From CAIZGX01 sp964385405 (GTDB taxonomy: Bacteria > Bacteroidota > Bacteroidia > Flavobacteriales_D > Sanyastnellaceae): a stretch of 64,000 nucleotides of DNA. Both the position numbers and the translations under genes were made by a program. The stretch lies in the NCBI GenBank assembly GCA_964385405.1, contig CAYLOT010000013.1, positions 4,720 through 68,719 of the forward strand, in the 5' to 3' direction. Positions 23,802-32,297 of this stretch are shown here, piece after piece (position 1 is the first letter of the stretch; every line of letters starts with the position of its first letter). The notes beneath the pieces were generated by a model, which was not told the DNA's origin, did not search any database, and saw only the letters and a program-made list of their open reading frames with translations.

Positions 23802-26474
23802 TTATTCTTTCACCAAACGCATGGTCTTACCAGCCGCGCGAACCATATACACTCCCGCATTCCACTTCGATACAGAAATTTCCATGCGATCAGATTGAGC
23901 TTTGTCTTTAAACAATACTCTTCCGGTTAAATCATATACTTCAACAGAGGTGCCTTTTTCAAGCCCTACTAAGTTTACGTTGTTCTTCGCCGGATTCGGA
24001 TACAATTGCATTTCCGTTTTCTTAGTCGGTGTTTCTTCAACCTGAACCCCACAAGCCATGGTGTAAACCGGACTGGTCATTGCTGTTTGCATGTTGTTGC
24101 CCATATCATGTACCGTGAACTGAACTTCCGTTCCGCACGCATAAGGACCTTTCAATGCTTGCCCCGTTGTGTTCATTACAACTACCGGTTCATTCGCAGT
24201 AGAAACCACACCGTAAGGTCCGCCTGTTCCCATTGCAGACAATTCCATCATCACGTAAAACTGCTCATTTGCCTCGTCTTCAACCAACATCAATCCCATG
24301 TTCGGAAGCTCATTGCTGTATCCGCAAGACCCGTCGTCATATTGAGCGTCTGCGTTGTAATTCACTGCTGCAGGATCTAAACAACCACCGCAATAGTAAT
24401 AACAACTTCCAACATCACAAGTAGCATTGCTATCGTAATTACAAGCCGATGGATCGGTACATCCTGCCACTTCATTCGCGCCTGAAACAAACGCTTGCAA
24501 ATAACCGAAGTCAGCTAAATTTCCACTCAATACAACTTCACCTTGTGCATTCGTAACCGTAACTTCTGAACTGTCTGGCATGAATGAATACAACACCAAC
24601 TGGTAACAATCTGCTGCATTCATGCAATATCCTGTAGCATAAGGAAACTCATTGAAATCTCCTTCACCCGTGTTCGGATTGAAGGCGTAAAAAATAACTT
24701 GTCCTTGTGAAGATATCGTATTCCAATTCGCTGCTGAACAACAGCTTCCATTGTCAACCGTTGCATCTGCATCGTAGTTCGGTGCTGTAGGATCTGTGCA
24801 ACCTTGACAAGAGTAGTCACACATGCTGTAATTCGCGCAGGTCGCATTCGGATTGTAGTTGCATGCAAACAAGTCAGTACAACCAACTATTTCATTCGAT
24901 GAGAAGTACTCATTGACATATGGATCGGTATTTCCTGTAGTTTGATAGAAAATACTTCCATCTGGACCGTAAATAGTTAAATCAAAGGGTTGAACAGACA
25001 AACTCCACGCATTGAACGAGAAGCAATCTTGCTCCATGCAAAATCCTTGAAGCATGCTGTTATATCCACCTTGCTGATAAAGTCCGTCTGAAGAAGTAAC
25101 GTACCACTCTATCCAAGAGGAGCATTCAACAGTGTACCAATTGTTGTAGCAACAGGTTCCATTGTCGACTGTTGCATTTGAATCGTAGTTATTTGCCGAG
25201 GGGTCGGTGCAACCTTGACAAGAGTAATCGCAGATTGCAAACTGTCCACATGTTGCTTCAGGGTTATAATTACAAGCCGAAGGCTCTGTGCAACCCGGTA
25301 TAGCTATTCCCCAAATGAATGTATACGGAATACCCGTCTGGAAAGAATCTTCTGTTCCTGCAGAAACTACAGTTCCTGTGGTGTCTGTAATGGTAACGTA
25401 TGTACTTTCTCCATTCGGGTTGAAAGGATCGAAAGCAATCGGATAAGTATTCAGCGTGTAACATCCGCTGTACAAACACAAGGTACTATCCGCTGGTGTA
25501 GAACCATAGTAATAATATCCTGTTGAACTTTGGATAGACCAAGTTGAGGGAACTGAAGTTGTAATGTAGGCAAGATCTGCATAGCAGCATTTCCCGTTGT
25601 CTGAAGTAGCGTCTGCATCGTAATTTGTTGCCAATGGATCCATACAACCGCTGCAAGACGCATAATCGCAAGAACCGTCGTTACAGGTAACTCCAGGAGT
25701 ATAGTTGCAAGCATTCGGGTCTGCACATCCGTATACTGGATTCAAAGAAACTGTGGTGTATAAATTGTTATCGTCGACCTGACCTGTTAACCAAACGGTT
25801 CCATCTTCCAAGGTAACAGTGAAATTCTGATTTGCTGAAGCTTCGTCCAAAGAATAAACCTGCAACGCATAACAACTGTTTTTAACGCAGAACTGGTTGT
25901 TCACGAGATTATCTCCGCCTGTCATATAGTATTGCTCGCTGTACAACCAGATACCCGCTTGCCCTTGCTCTACGTTGAAGGTTGCCCAATGCTCTGTGCA
26001 GCATGTTCCGTTATCTACAGTCGCATTCGGATTGAAGTTGAACGCTTCGGGGTTGGTGCAACCCTGACAAGAATAGTCGCAACTTAAGTAGTCGTAACAT
26101 GTAACATTTGGATTGAAGTTACACGCGTTGGGGTCTGAACAACCTGAAATACCATTGACTGAGAGGAATGCTATGTAGTAGTATTCGTATCCTTGGTTAT
26201 CAATATTCACAAGATTTCCATTGCTATCGTACAGTTCAACAGTAATCGGAAGGGGGTTCATTGCCATCGATTCAACGGAGATTTGATAACATCCGTCTGG
26301 AACACAAAAGCTCGATGCCTCAGGAGAAGTACCTTGAGCAACGTTTTCACCAATCCAATTGTACACCGCCCACGTGCATGCCGCAGGCATGTTTAGCGAA
26401 TAACAATTAGGTCCTTGCGCAAAAACCGAAGTGGTTAGGGCAGTAAATAATGAGATAAAAAATAGCTTGTTCAT
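23802..26474 (-). CDS. T9SS-secreted modular protein with five Cys-rich repeats
   Basis: An 890-residue secreted or surface protein. A signal peptide (LFFISLFTALTTSVFAQ) is followed by five copies of a roughly 150-residue unit. Each unit has a beta-sandwich-like domain with an internal FC...CY pair and a double Cys module of the form GC(T/S)DPxACNYNPxAT then CQGCTDPxAxNYDxxATVDNG(T/S)CC. A further domain and a T9SS type A sorting domain come last (LYPNPAKNNVNLVGLEKG ... VEVYDLTGRVLF ... WNAGVYMVRAAG). The cargo is exported by the type IX system and anchored or released after removal of the C-terminal domain. The DxDNG-type loops suggest calcium binding. Bracketed by hairpin arrays A and B. 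Function unknown. Confidence 0.85.
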   Translation of the reverse strand: MNKLFFISLFTALTTSVFAQGPNCYSLNMPAACTWAVYNWIGENVAQGTSPEASSFCVPDGCYQISVESMAMNPLPITVELYDSNGNLVNIDNQGYEYYYIAFLSVNGISGCSDPNACNFNPNVTCYDYLSCDYSCQGCTNPEAFNFNPNATVDNGTCCTEHWATFNVEQGQAGIWLYSEQYYMTGGDNLVNNQFCVKNSCYALQVYSLDEASANQNFTVTLEDGTVWLTGQVDDNNLYTTVSLNPVYGCADPNACNYTPGVTCNDGSCDYASCSGCMDPLATNYDADATSDNGKCCYADLAYITTSVPSTWSIQSSTGYYYYGSTPADSTLCLYSGCYTLNTYPIAFDPFNPNGESTYVTITDTTGTVVSAGTEDSFQTGIPYTFIWGIAIPGCTEPSACNYNPEATCGQFAICDYSCQGCTDPSANNYDSNATVDNGTCCYNNWYTVECSSWIEWYVTSSDGLYQQGGYNSMLQGFCMEQDCFSFNAWSLSVQPFDLTIYGPDGSIFYQTTGNTDPYVNEYFSSNEIVGCTDLFACNYNPNATCANYSMCDYSCQGCTDPTAPNYDADATVDNGSCCSAANWNTISSQGQVIFYAFNPNTGEGDFNEFPYATGYCMNAADCYQLVLYSFMPDSSEVTVTNAQGEVVLSGNLADFGYLQAFVSGANEVAGCTDPSACNYDSNATCDVGSCYYYCGGCLDPAAVNYNADAQYDDGSCGYSNELPNMGLMLVEDEANEQFYVMMELSAMGTGGPYGVVSTANEPVVVMNTTGQALKGPYACGTEVQFTVHDMGNNMQTAMTSPVYTMACGVQVEETPTKKTEMQLYPNPAKNNVNLVGLEKGTSVEVYDLTGRVLFKDKAQSDRMEISVSKWNAGVYMVRAAGKTMRLVKE

Positions 26475-26574
26475 CGTTTTGTTCTTGTGTTACGCAAAGT
26501 AAGACAACCAAACGTTGAACAAAGTTCGCTCGATAGCAAGAAATATTTATTATTTCTTTTCTGAGGAAGTTTTG

Positions 26575-26660
26575 CTTCGCGAAGGCGAAATGCTTCGCGA
26601 GGGCAACTAGCGTTGCGAGGGAGCAAGCACGAGGGTCTGCGACTAGGGCAACTAGCCTTC
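26575..26660. repeat. Mini-hairpin array B (GAGG-spacer type)
   Basis: Same design and orientation as array A. Units: GCGAA-ATGC-TTCGC then GAGG (26585-26602); GCAAC-TAGC-GTTGC then GAGG (26603-26620); an imperfect GAGCAAGCAC then GAGG (26621-26634); GTC-TGC-GAC then TAGG (26635-26647), a core also present in array A. It lies between the 3' end of scoB and the promoter region of the 890-residue cargo gene. Confidence 0.7.
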
Positions 26661-26664
26661 GTGT

Positions 26665-27294
26665 TTACACCACCAGTTTCCCCGCCGTCTTCGCCACAAC
26701 CTCTTCCAACGTCACCTCCGGAGCTAATTCAACCAAATGAAACGCCCCATCGCGAATGTCGAAGACACCCAAATCGGTGACAACTTTTTTAATACAATGA
26801 ATACCCGTTAGCGGTAACGTGCATTGCGGCAATAACTTCGAATTACCCGCTTTGTCGCAATGCTGCATGGCCACGATAATGTTTTTCGCACTGGCCACCA
26901 AATCCATAGCGCCTCCCATGCCTTTAACCATCTTACCCGGGACTTTCCAATTGGCAATGTCGCCATTCTCACTTACTTCCATGGCGCCCAAAATGGTTAA
27001 ATCCACTTTCTGCGCTCGAATCATTCCGAAGCTCATGGCACTGTCGAAAATCGAAGAGCCATCACGTAAGGTAACCGTTTGCTTTCCTGCGTTAATTAAG
27101 TCTGCGTCTTCTTCTCCTTCAAAAGGAAATGGACCCATTCCCAAAATTCCATTCTCACTTTGCAACTCCACTTCCATTCCTTCCGGAATGTAATTCGCTA
27201 CCAAGGTGGGTATGCCAATGCCTAAGTTCACATACGTTCCGTCTTGAACCTCTTGCGCAATGCGCTTCGCTATTCCAATTTTATCCCAAGCCAT
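26665..27294 (-). CDS. scoB: 3-oxoacid CoA-transferase subunit B
   Basis: With ScoA, moves CoA from succinyl-CoA to acetoacetate or another 3-oxoacid, allowing ketone-body or branched-chain use. The 209-residue length is normal for the B subunit. The catalytic glutamate lies in LQSENGILGMGPFP. Other family stretches: GTYVNLGIGIPTLVANYIPEG, split as YVNLGIGIPTLV and NYIPEG, and DIANWKVPGKMVKGMGGAMDL near the middle. It starts 2 bases after the scoA stop, so the subunits are made together. Confidence 0.95.
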   Translation of the reverse strand: MAWDKIGIAKRIAQEVQDGTYVNLGIGIPTLVANYIPEGMEVELQSENGILGMGPFPFEGEEDADLINAGKQTVTLRDGSSIFDSAMSFGMIRAQKVDLTILGAMEVSENGDIANWKVPGKMVKGMGGAMDLVASAKNIIVAMQHCDKAGNSKLLPQCTLPLTGIHCIKKVVTDLGVFDIRDGAFHLVELAPEVTLEEVVAKTAGKLVV

Positions 27295-27296
27295 AA

Positions 27297-28001
27297 TTAT
27301 ATTCTTTGACGAACAGTACGCTGCTCAATTCTCTTTTCGTAATTCACTCCTTGAAAAATGCGGTGCACGTATATACCCGGAGTATGAATGTGATCGGGGT
27401 CCAACGTTCCAAGCGGAACCAATTCTTCCACTTCCACAATGGTAATCTTTCCAGCCATAGCCATCATGGGGTTGAAGTTGCGTGCAGTAGAACGAAACAC
27501 CAAATTACCCATAGCATCACCCCTCCAGGCCTTCACCAACGCGAAGTCTGCGTCGAAGGCTTCTTCCATCAAATACTTTTTTCCTTTAAACTCACGGACT
27601 TCTTTTCCTTCCGCCACTTCCGTTCCTACTCCGGCAGGTGTAAACACCACCGGCATTCCGTATCCGGCAGCCATACAGCGAGTGGCCAATGTTCCTTGAG
27701 GAATCAATTCCACTTCCAATTCACCGCTCAGCATCTGACGTTCGAATTCGGCGTTCTCGCCAACGTATGAGCTAATCATTTTCTTGACTTGTTTTTGTTG
27801 AAGCAACAAGCCCAAACCGAAGTCGTCTACGCCGGCGTTGTTCGAAATGCAGGTGAGGTCTTTAACACCCATCTTCACCAGCTCCGAAATACAATTTTCC
27901 GGAATACCGCATAAACCGAATCCGCCCACCATGAGCGTCATTCCCGAGGTTATCCCTTCACATGCTTCCGCTGCAGAAGCTCTTACTTTATTAAATCCCA
28001 T
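27297..28001 (-). CDS. scoA: 3-oxoacid CoA-transferase subunit A
   Basis: A 234-residue alpha subunit of succinyl-CoA:3-ketoacid CoA-transferase. Seen: the CoA-binding glycine-rich segment TLMVGGFGLCGIPENCI at the N-terminus, CISNNAGVDDFGLGLLL, ELIPQGTLATRCMAAG, and a proline/glycine-rich FTPAGVGTEVAEGKE. It lies 8 bases after the PBP1A stop on the same strand, and scoB follows. The order uvrC-PBP1A-scoA-scoB on one strand suggests read-through, with PBP1A possibly having its own promoter. Confidence 0.95.
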   Translation of the reverse strand: MGFNKVRASAAEACEGITSGMTLMVGGFGLCGIPENCISELVKMGVKDLTCISNNAGVDDFGLGLLLQQKQVKKMISSYVGENAEFERQMLSGELEVELIPQGTLATRCMAAGYGMPVVFTPAGVGTEVAEGKEVREFKGKKYLMEEAFDADFALVKAWRGDAMGNLVFRSTARNFNPMMAMAGKITIVEVEELVPLGTLDPDHIHTPGIYVHRIFQGVNYEKRIEQRTVRQRI

Positions 28002-28009
28002 AATCTATT

Positions 28010-30406
28010 TTATTCTGGCACGTCGCCGTCAAATTCCAATTCACCGTTGAAGAACTCTTCCATACTTCCATCTTCTCCTTCGTAGAACAAGTCACCCATT
28101 CCGCCGCTTGTGCATTGGAAGCGAAGCGGATCGTATTCCGCAGGCACTTCGAAATCGCCCTTCGAAATAGAAATCTTCGGATCTTTATAAATGCTGTTCA
28201 TGTAGTAACCGAATATCGGAAGCCCCGTGTTGGCGCCTTGTCCAAGGGCTGTACTCGAGAACCGAATGGTCGGATCTTGCGCACCTACCCAAACACCTGT
28301 CACCAAATCAGGCGTCATTCCAACAAACCATCCGTCGGTATTGTTCTGCGTGGTTCCCGTTTTTCCCGCAAGCGGATAAGGTATTTTTCCGTACTTAGGA
28401 TTCGATCGAATACGCGCAGCGGTTCCATAATCACAAACTCCTTTCATGAGCTTCACCGTTTCGAAGGCAATACCTGGTTCTAATGCTTGGTCAATAACCG
28501 GATCCGCTTCGTAAATCAAGTTTCCATTTTTGTCTTCCACGCGCATGATGAAGGTGGGCTCTATGTACAAGCCGTGGTTCACCAATGATGCCTGAGCACC
28601 AACCAATTCATAAACCGAAAGTTCGCAAGCTCCAAGGGCTATGGAATACGCCATGGGAATGTAACTCTTCACGCCCATGTGACGCATCATGGCAATCACA
28701 GGCTCTGGTCCGAATCGCGCAATTAACGTTGCTGCAATGGAGTTCACCGATCCTGCCAACGCCTTGGTCATGGTGTAGGTGCCGCCTGCTCCGCCTTTCG
28801 GACACCAACGTGTGCCGTTCGGAAGATCTATACAGCCCGCGCCGGTAATCTGATCGCAAGGCTTCATGCCCATACGCATGGCCATAGCATAGATGAACGG
28901 TTTGAAGGTTGAACCCACCTGACGTTTTGAAAGAAATACATTATCGAATTTGAAGTACTTGTAATCGATTCCACCAACCCATGCTTTCACGAATCCGTTA
29001 CGTGGATCTACAGACATCAAGCTCGCGTGAAGAATTGTTTTGTGATAAACAATGCTATCATAGGGCGTCATGGTGGTGTCTCTGTATCCACCGTGTCTGT
29101 ATACCGTCATGCGCACCGGCTTGTTAAACTCAACCATGACTTCGTCTTCAGAACGAACCTTCCAAGTGTGTCCGCAACCTCCAGCGTCTTCCTTGCAATG
29201 AAAATGCCCGTCTTTGGTTTCAATGTATGAAGCAGGTCTTCCACAATCGGGACACATCTTGCCCGAGAGCTTTTTGTAGCGGTCACTGGTAGTGACCGCC
29301 TTCTTCATGATGGCATCTTTATCGGCCGCAGAAATTCCTGAATAAAATGGATATTTATCTTTTGGCCGCTGCCTCACATTTCGGGTGAATGCGGGCTGAA
29401 GCTCTTTACTTAAATGCTCTTCCACCGCTCGTTCCGCGTGGATTTGCATGTTTTTATCAAGGGTAGTGTAGACCTTCAATCCGTCTTCATATATGTTGAA
29501 AGCGGTACCGTCTCCTTTTTTGTATTTCAGCTCGCCATTCGCATCTCGTGTCTCTAATATCTCGGTGAGTTTGTGTCGAACCGCTTCCCGGAAATAAGGA
29601 GCCTGACCTTCGTCGTGCGAGACACGAGAGAACTTCAGACCCAATGGTTCCGTTCTGTACTTTTCGTAATCCGATTCTGAAAGCTTTCCGTACTTCACCA
29701 TTTGGGCAAGTACCACTTCTCTTCGTTTGGTAACCAAAGAATCGCGCTTAATCGGATTAAACAACGAGGAGTTCTTCAGCATACCCACCAGCATTGCACC
29801 CTGCGGAATGGTAAGTGAATCGGGCGATGTAGAGAAATAGATATTGGCTGCACTTTTTATTCCAACTGCTTGATTCAAGAAATCGTACTGATTCAAATAC
29901 ATGGTAAGAATTTCTTCTTTGGTGTACACGCGCTCAAGTCTAAGTGCAATGACCCACTCCTGCAGTTTTTGACCAATACGTGTAAAGATGCTCACGTCTT
30001 CGAAATCTCGTGTGAACTGCAATTTCGCAAGTTGCTGTGTAATTGTACTTCCTCCCCCGTCTGCTCCTAACGAGAATGCGGCACGCGCTACACTTCGCAC
30101 ATCTATTCCGCTGTGCTGCTTGAAACGAACGTCTTCTGTGGCTAAGAGAGCATCTATAACATGCGGAGGAATTTCTTGATAGGTAATGTCTGAACGATTC
30201 TCTTTGTAGAAAGATCCAATGGCAGTTCCATCGGCAGCATAGATCTGAGAAGCTAGACCAATCTTCGGATTCGCCAATAAATCAATGTTCGGAAGTCCAC
30301 TTAACAAGACAGCGCTCAATACAAGCGTGAAAAATATCCAAGGCGACATGCCTATCCACCAGAGAATCTTCGCATATTTTTTTTCCTGTTCGGGTGTGTT
30401 TTCCAT
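28010..30406 (-). CDS. mrcA: Penicillin-binding protein 1A (bifunctional peptidoglycan synthase)
   Basis: A class A PBP of 798 residues that polymerises and cross-links peptidoglycan. N-terminal TM anchor (WIFFTLVLSAVLLSGL). GT51 transglycosylase domain with ATEDVRFKQHSGID, then GGGSTITQQLAKLQF, and KEEILTMYLNQYDF. Transpeptidase motifs: SxxK in GSTFKPFIYA, SxN in AGSVNSIAA, and KTG in AGKTGTTQNNTDGW. A zinc-ribbon-like CPDCGR...HCKEDAGGC insert lies between the two domains at about residues 385-410. A -7 box (30449-30456) lies upstream, overlapping the uvrC stop. Confidence 0.95.
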   Translation of the reverse strand: MENTPEQEKKYAKILWWIGMSPWIFFTLVLSAVLLSGLPNIDLLANPKIGLASQIYAADGTAIGSFYKENRSDITYQEIPPHVIDALLATEDVRFKQHSGIDVRSVARAAFSLGADGGGSTITQQLAKLQFTRDFEDVSIFTRIGQKLQEWVIALRLERVYTKEEILTMYLNQYDFLNQAVGIKSAANIYFSTSPDSLTIPQGAMLVGMLKNSSLFNPIKRDSLVTKRREVVLAQMVKYGKLSESDYEKYRTEPLGLKFSRVSHDEGQAPYFREAVRHKLTEILETRDANGELKYKKGDGTAFNIYEDGLKVYTTLDKNMQIHAERAVEEHLSKELQPAFTRNVRQRPKDKYPFYSGISAADKDAIMKKAVTTSDRYKKLSGKMCPDCGRPASYIETKDGHFHCKEDAGGCGHTWKVRSEDEVMVEFNKPVRMTVYRHGGYRDTTMTPYDSIVYHKTILHASLMSVDPRNGFVKAWVGGIDYKYFKFDNVFLSKRQVGSTFKPFIYAMAMRMGMKPCDQITGAGCIDLPNGTRWCPKGGAGGTYTMTKALAGSVNSIAATLIARFGPEPVIAMMRHMGVKSYIPMAYSIALGACELSVYELVGAQASLVNHGLYIEPTFIMRVEDKNGNLIYEADPVIDQALEPGIAFETVKLMKGVCDYGTAARIRSNPKYGKIPYPLAGKTGTTQNNTDGWFVGMTPDLVTGVWVGAQDPTIRFSSTALGQGANTGLPIFGYYMNSIYKDPKISISKGDFEVPAEYDPLRFQCTSGGMGDLFYEGEDGSMEEFFNGELEFDGDVPE

Positions 30407-30448
30407 AGGTTCTGATTAACGCATTTTTCGGCGTGAAATTTCAACAAT

Positions 30449-30456
30449 CAAAGCTA
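30449..30456 (-). promoter_or_regulatory. -7 promoter box for PBP1A
   Basis: Minus-strand TAGCTTTG, a full TAnnTTTG match, overlaps the uvrC stop codon (30454-30456) and lies 42 bases before the PBP1A ATG. No clear -33 TTG. Confidence 0.4.
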
Positions 30457-32268
30457 ACCTATCTCCTGCGCCTTGCCGAAATAATTCTTTATTTTTTCAG
30501 CTATTTTTTCCCCCACGACTTGTTCAATTTCTTTTTGTGTCGCTGTTTTAATTCGGGCTACCGATGAAAAATGTTGAAGTAATTTCTCAATGGTCTTCTT
30601 TCCAACACCGGCAATGTTCTCCAATTCAGAATGAATGGCACCCTTGCTGCGTCGCTGTCTGTGTTTGCTTAATCCATACCTGTGCGCTTCGTTACGCAGG
30701 TGTTGAATAATCTTCAAACTCTCACTTCGCTTGTCTAAATAAATGGGAATACTATCACCCGGAAAGAAGATTTCTTCCAGTCGTTTTGCAATACCAATCA
30801 CGGCTATTTTTCCCCGAAGCCCCAACAGATCCAGCGATTCCATAGCCGAAGAAAGCTGTCCCTTTCCACCATCGATAATTAATAATTGTGGAAGGGGTTG
30901 GTCTTCCCGCAACAACCGCGAATACCTGCGATAAATGGCCTCACGCATAGAAGCGAAATCATCGGGACCTACAACAGATTGTATGTTGAAGATGCGATAG
31001 TCTGATTTACTTGGCTTCGCGTTTTTGAACACCACGCATGCACTTACCGGATTAGTCCCCTGAATATTCGAGTTATCAAAACATTCAATGTGAACGGGCA
31101 GTTCAGACAAGCGCAAATCTTTCTTCATGGTCTCCAAAATGCGCTGCGTATTGCGCTCGGGATCGAGGAAAGCCGCACGCTTGCGTGCTTCCAACAGAAA
31201 ATGATTCGCGTTTTTTAATGAAAGGTCCACGAGTTTTTTTTTGTCGCCGCGTTGCGGCACTATCACCTCCAAACCCGGAATTTTTTCATTCAATTCAATT
31301 GGAAGCAAAGCCGTTTTGGCCTTACTGTTCATGCGCTCGCGAAACGAGCGAACAACAAACGCCAGCACTTCCTCTTCTGTTTCATCTAACTGGCGAACCA
31401 CTTCAGCCGTGTAGACGTGCACAATGCTTCCACGCAAAATGTGCATGTAATTCGCATACGTGCTTTGCGTATCTGAGGCTATGGAAAACACTTCCACATT
31501 ATCAATATCTGTGTTTACTATGGTCGACTTCGCCTGGAAATTTTCTAAAGTTTGAATGCGCTCTTTAAGTTGTTGCGCTTGCTCGAATTTTTGTTCTGCG
31601 GCCAATTGAAGCATATCTTTCTTCAGGTTCTTTACCGCTTCTAAATATTCACCTTTAATAATGCGTTTAATGTGCTGTATGCCCTGCTGGTAGTCCTCTT
31701 CGCGTTGTTTTCCAATACAAGGACCCAAGCAATTTCCCAGATGATATTCCAAACACACCTTGAATTTTTTCGCTTGAATGTTTGCTTTCGAAAGGTTTAA
31801 TGTACACGAACGAAGCGGATACAATTCTTTGATTAAATCGAGTATCGAATACAATGACTTCCCGGAAGTATACGGACCGAAATACGTCGAGCCATCGTCG
31901 AGAATCTGTCTTGTGCTGTACACTCGCGGAAAAGGTTCATTTTTAATGACAATGCTCGCGTAAGACTTGTCGTCTTTCAATAAAATATTATATCTCGGCT
32001 TGTACTTCTTGATGAGCGAATCCTCTAACAGGAGAGCATCGGACTCGGTTTCTACCACCGAGTATTTGATGTCACGAATCTTTTTGACCATTAACTTGGT
32101 CTTAATGCTGTCGTGCTTAATCTTATTGAAATAGCTCGTCACACGATTCTTCAGCACCTTGGCTTTGCCGACATACAAGATGGAACCGTTCTCGTCGAAG
32201 AACTGATATACCCCAGCCTTTTCAGGCAAGGCTATTAATATGCTTTTGATGTGATCGGAAACTTCCAC
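30454..32268 (-). CDS. uvrC: Excinuclease ABC subunit C
   Basis: Makes the two incisions in nucleotide excision repair. I start at the GTG at 32268 (read MEVSDHIKSILIALPEKAGV), giving 604 residues. Upstream TTG-started versions run through the divergent SDR gene and its promoter. Domains: GIY-YIG nuclease (AGVYQFFDENGSILYVGKAK), UvrB-binding UVR motif (AEQKFEQAQQLKERIQTLE), RNase H-like 5' nuclease (HIECFDNSNIQGTNPVSA; LLIIDGGKGQLSSAM), and C-terminal helix-hairpin-helix (IAGVGKKTIEKLLQHFSSV). The -7-like box GATATTTG at 32273-32280 ends only 4 bases before the GTG. Confidence 0.94.
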   Translation of the reverse strand: MEVSDHIKSILIALPEKAGVYQFFDENGSILYVGKAKVLKNRVTSYFNKIKHDSIKTKLMVKKIRDIKYSVVETESDALLLEDSLIKKYKPRYNILLKDDKSYASIVIKNEPFPRVYSTRQILDDGSTYFGPYTSGKSLYSILDLIKELYPLRSCTLNLSKANIQAKKFKVCLEYHLGNCLGPCIGKQREEDYQQGIQHIKRIIKGEYLEAVKNLKKDMLQLAAEQKFEQAQQLKERIQTLENFQAKSTIVNTDIDNVEVFSIASDTQSTYANYMHILRGSIVHVYTAEVVRQLDETEEEVLAFVVRSFRERMNSKAKTALLPIELNEKIPGLEVIVPQRGDKKKLVDLSLKNANHFLLEARKRAAFLDPERNTQRILETMKKDLRLSELPVHIECFDNSNIQGTNPVSACVVFKNAKPSKSDYRIFNIQSVVGPDDFASMREAIYRRYSRLLREDQPLPQLLIIDGGKGQLSSAMESLDLLGLRGKIAVIGIAKRLEEIFFPGDSIPIYLDKRSESLKIIQHLRNEAHRYGLSKHRQRRSKGAIHSELENIAGVGKKTIEKLLQHFSSVARIKTATQKEIEQVVGEKIAEKIKNYFGKAQEIG

Positions 32269-32272
32269 AAGA

Positions 32273-32292
32273 CAAATATCGGTATATCTTCG
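32273..32292. promoter_or_regulatory. Back-to-back -7 boxes for uvrC and the SDR gene
   Basis: Minus-strand GATATTTG (32280-32273) points to uvrC and plus-strand TATCTTCG (32285-32292) points to the SDR gene. Each is a 7/8 match to TAnnTTTG, and each sits 4-5 bases before a start codon. The two transcripts would start only about 30 bases apart and both would be nearly leaderless. Confidence 0.5.
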
Positions 32293-32297
32293 CCACA

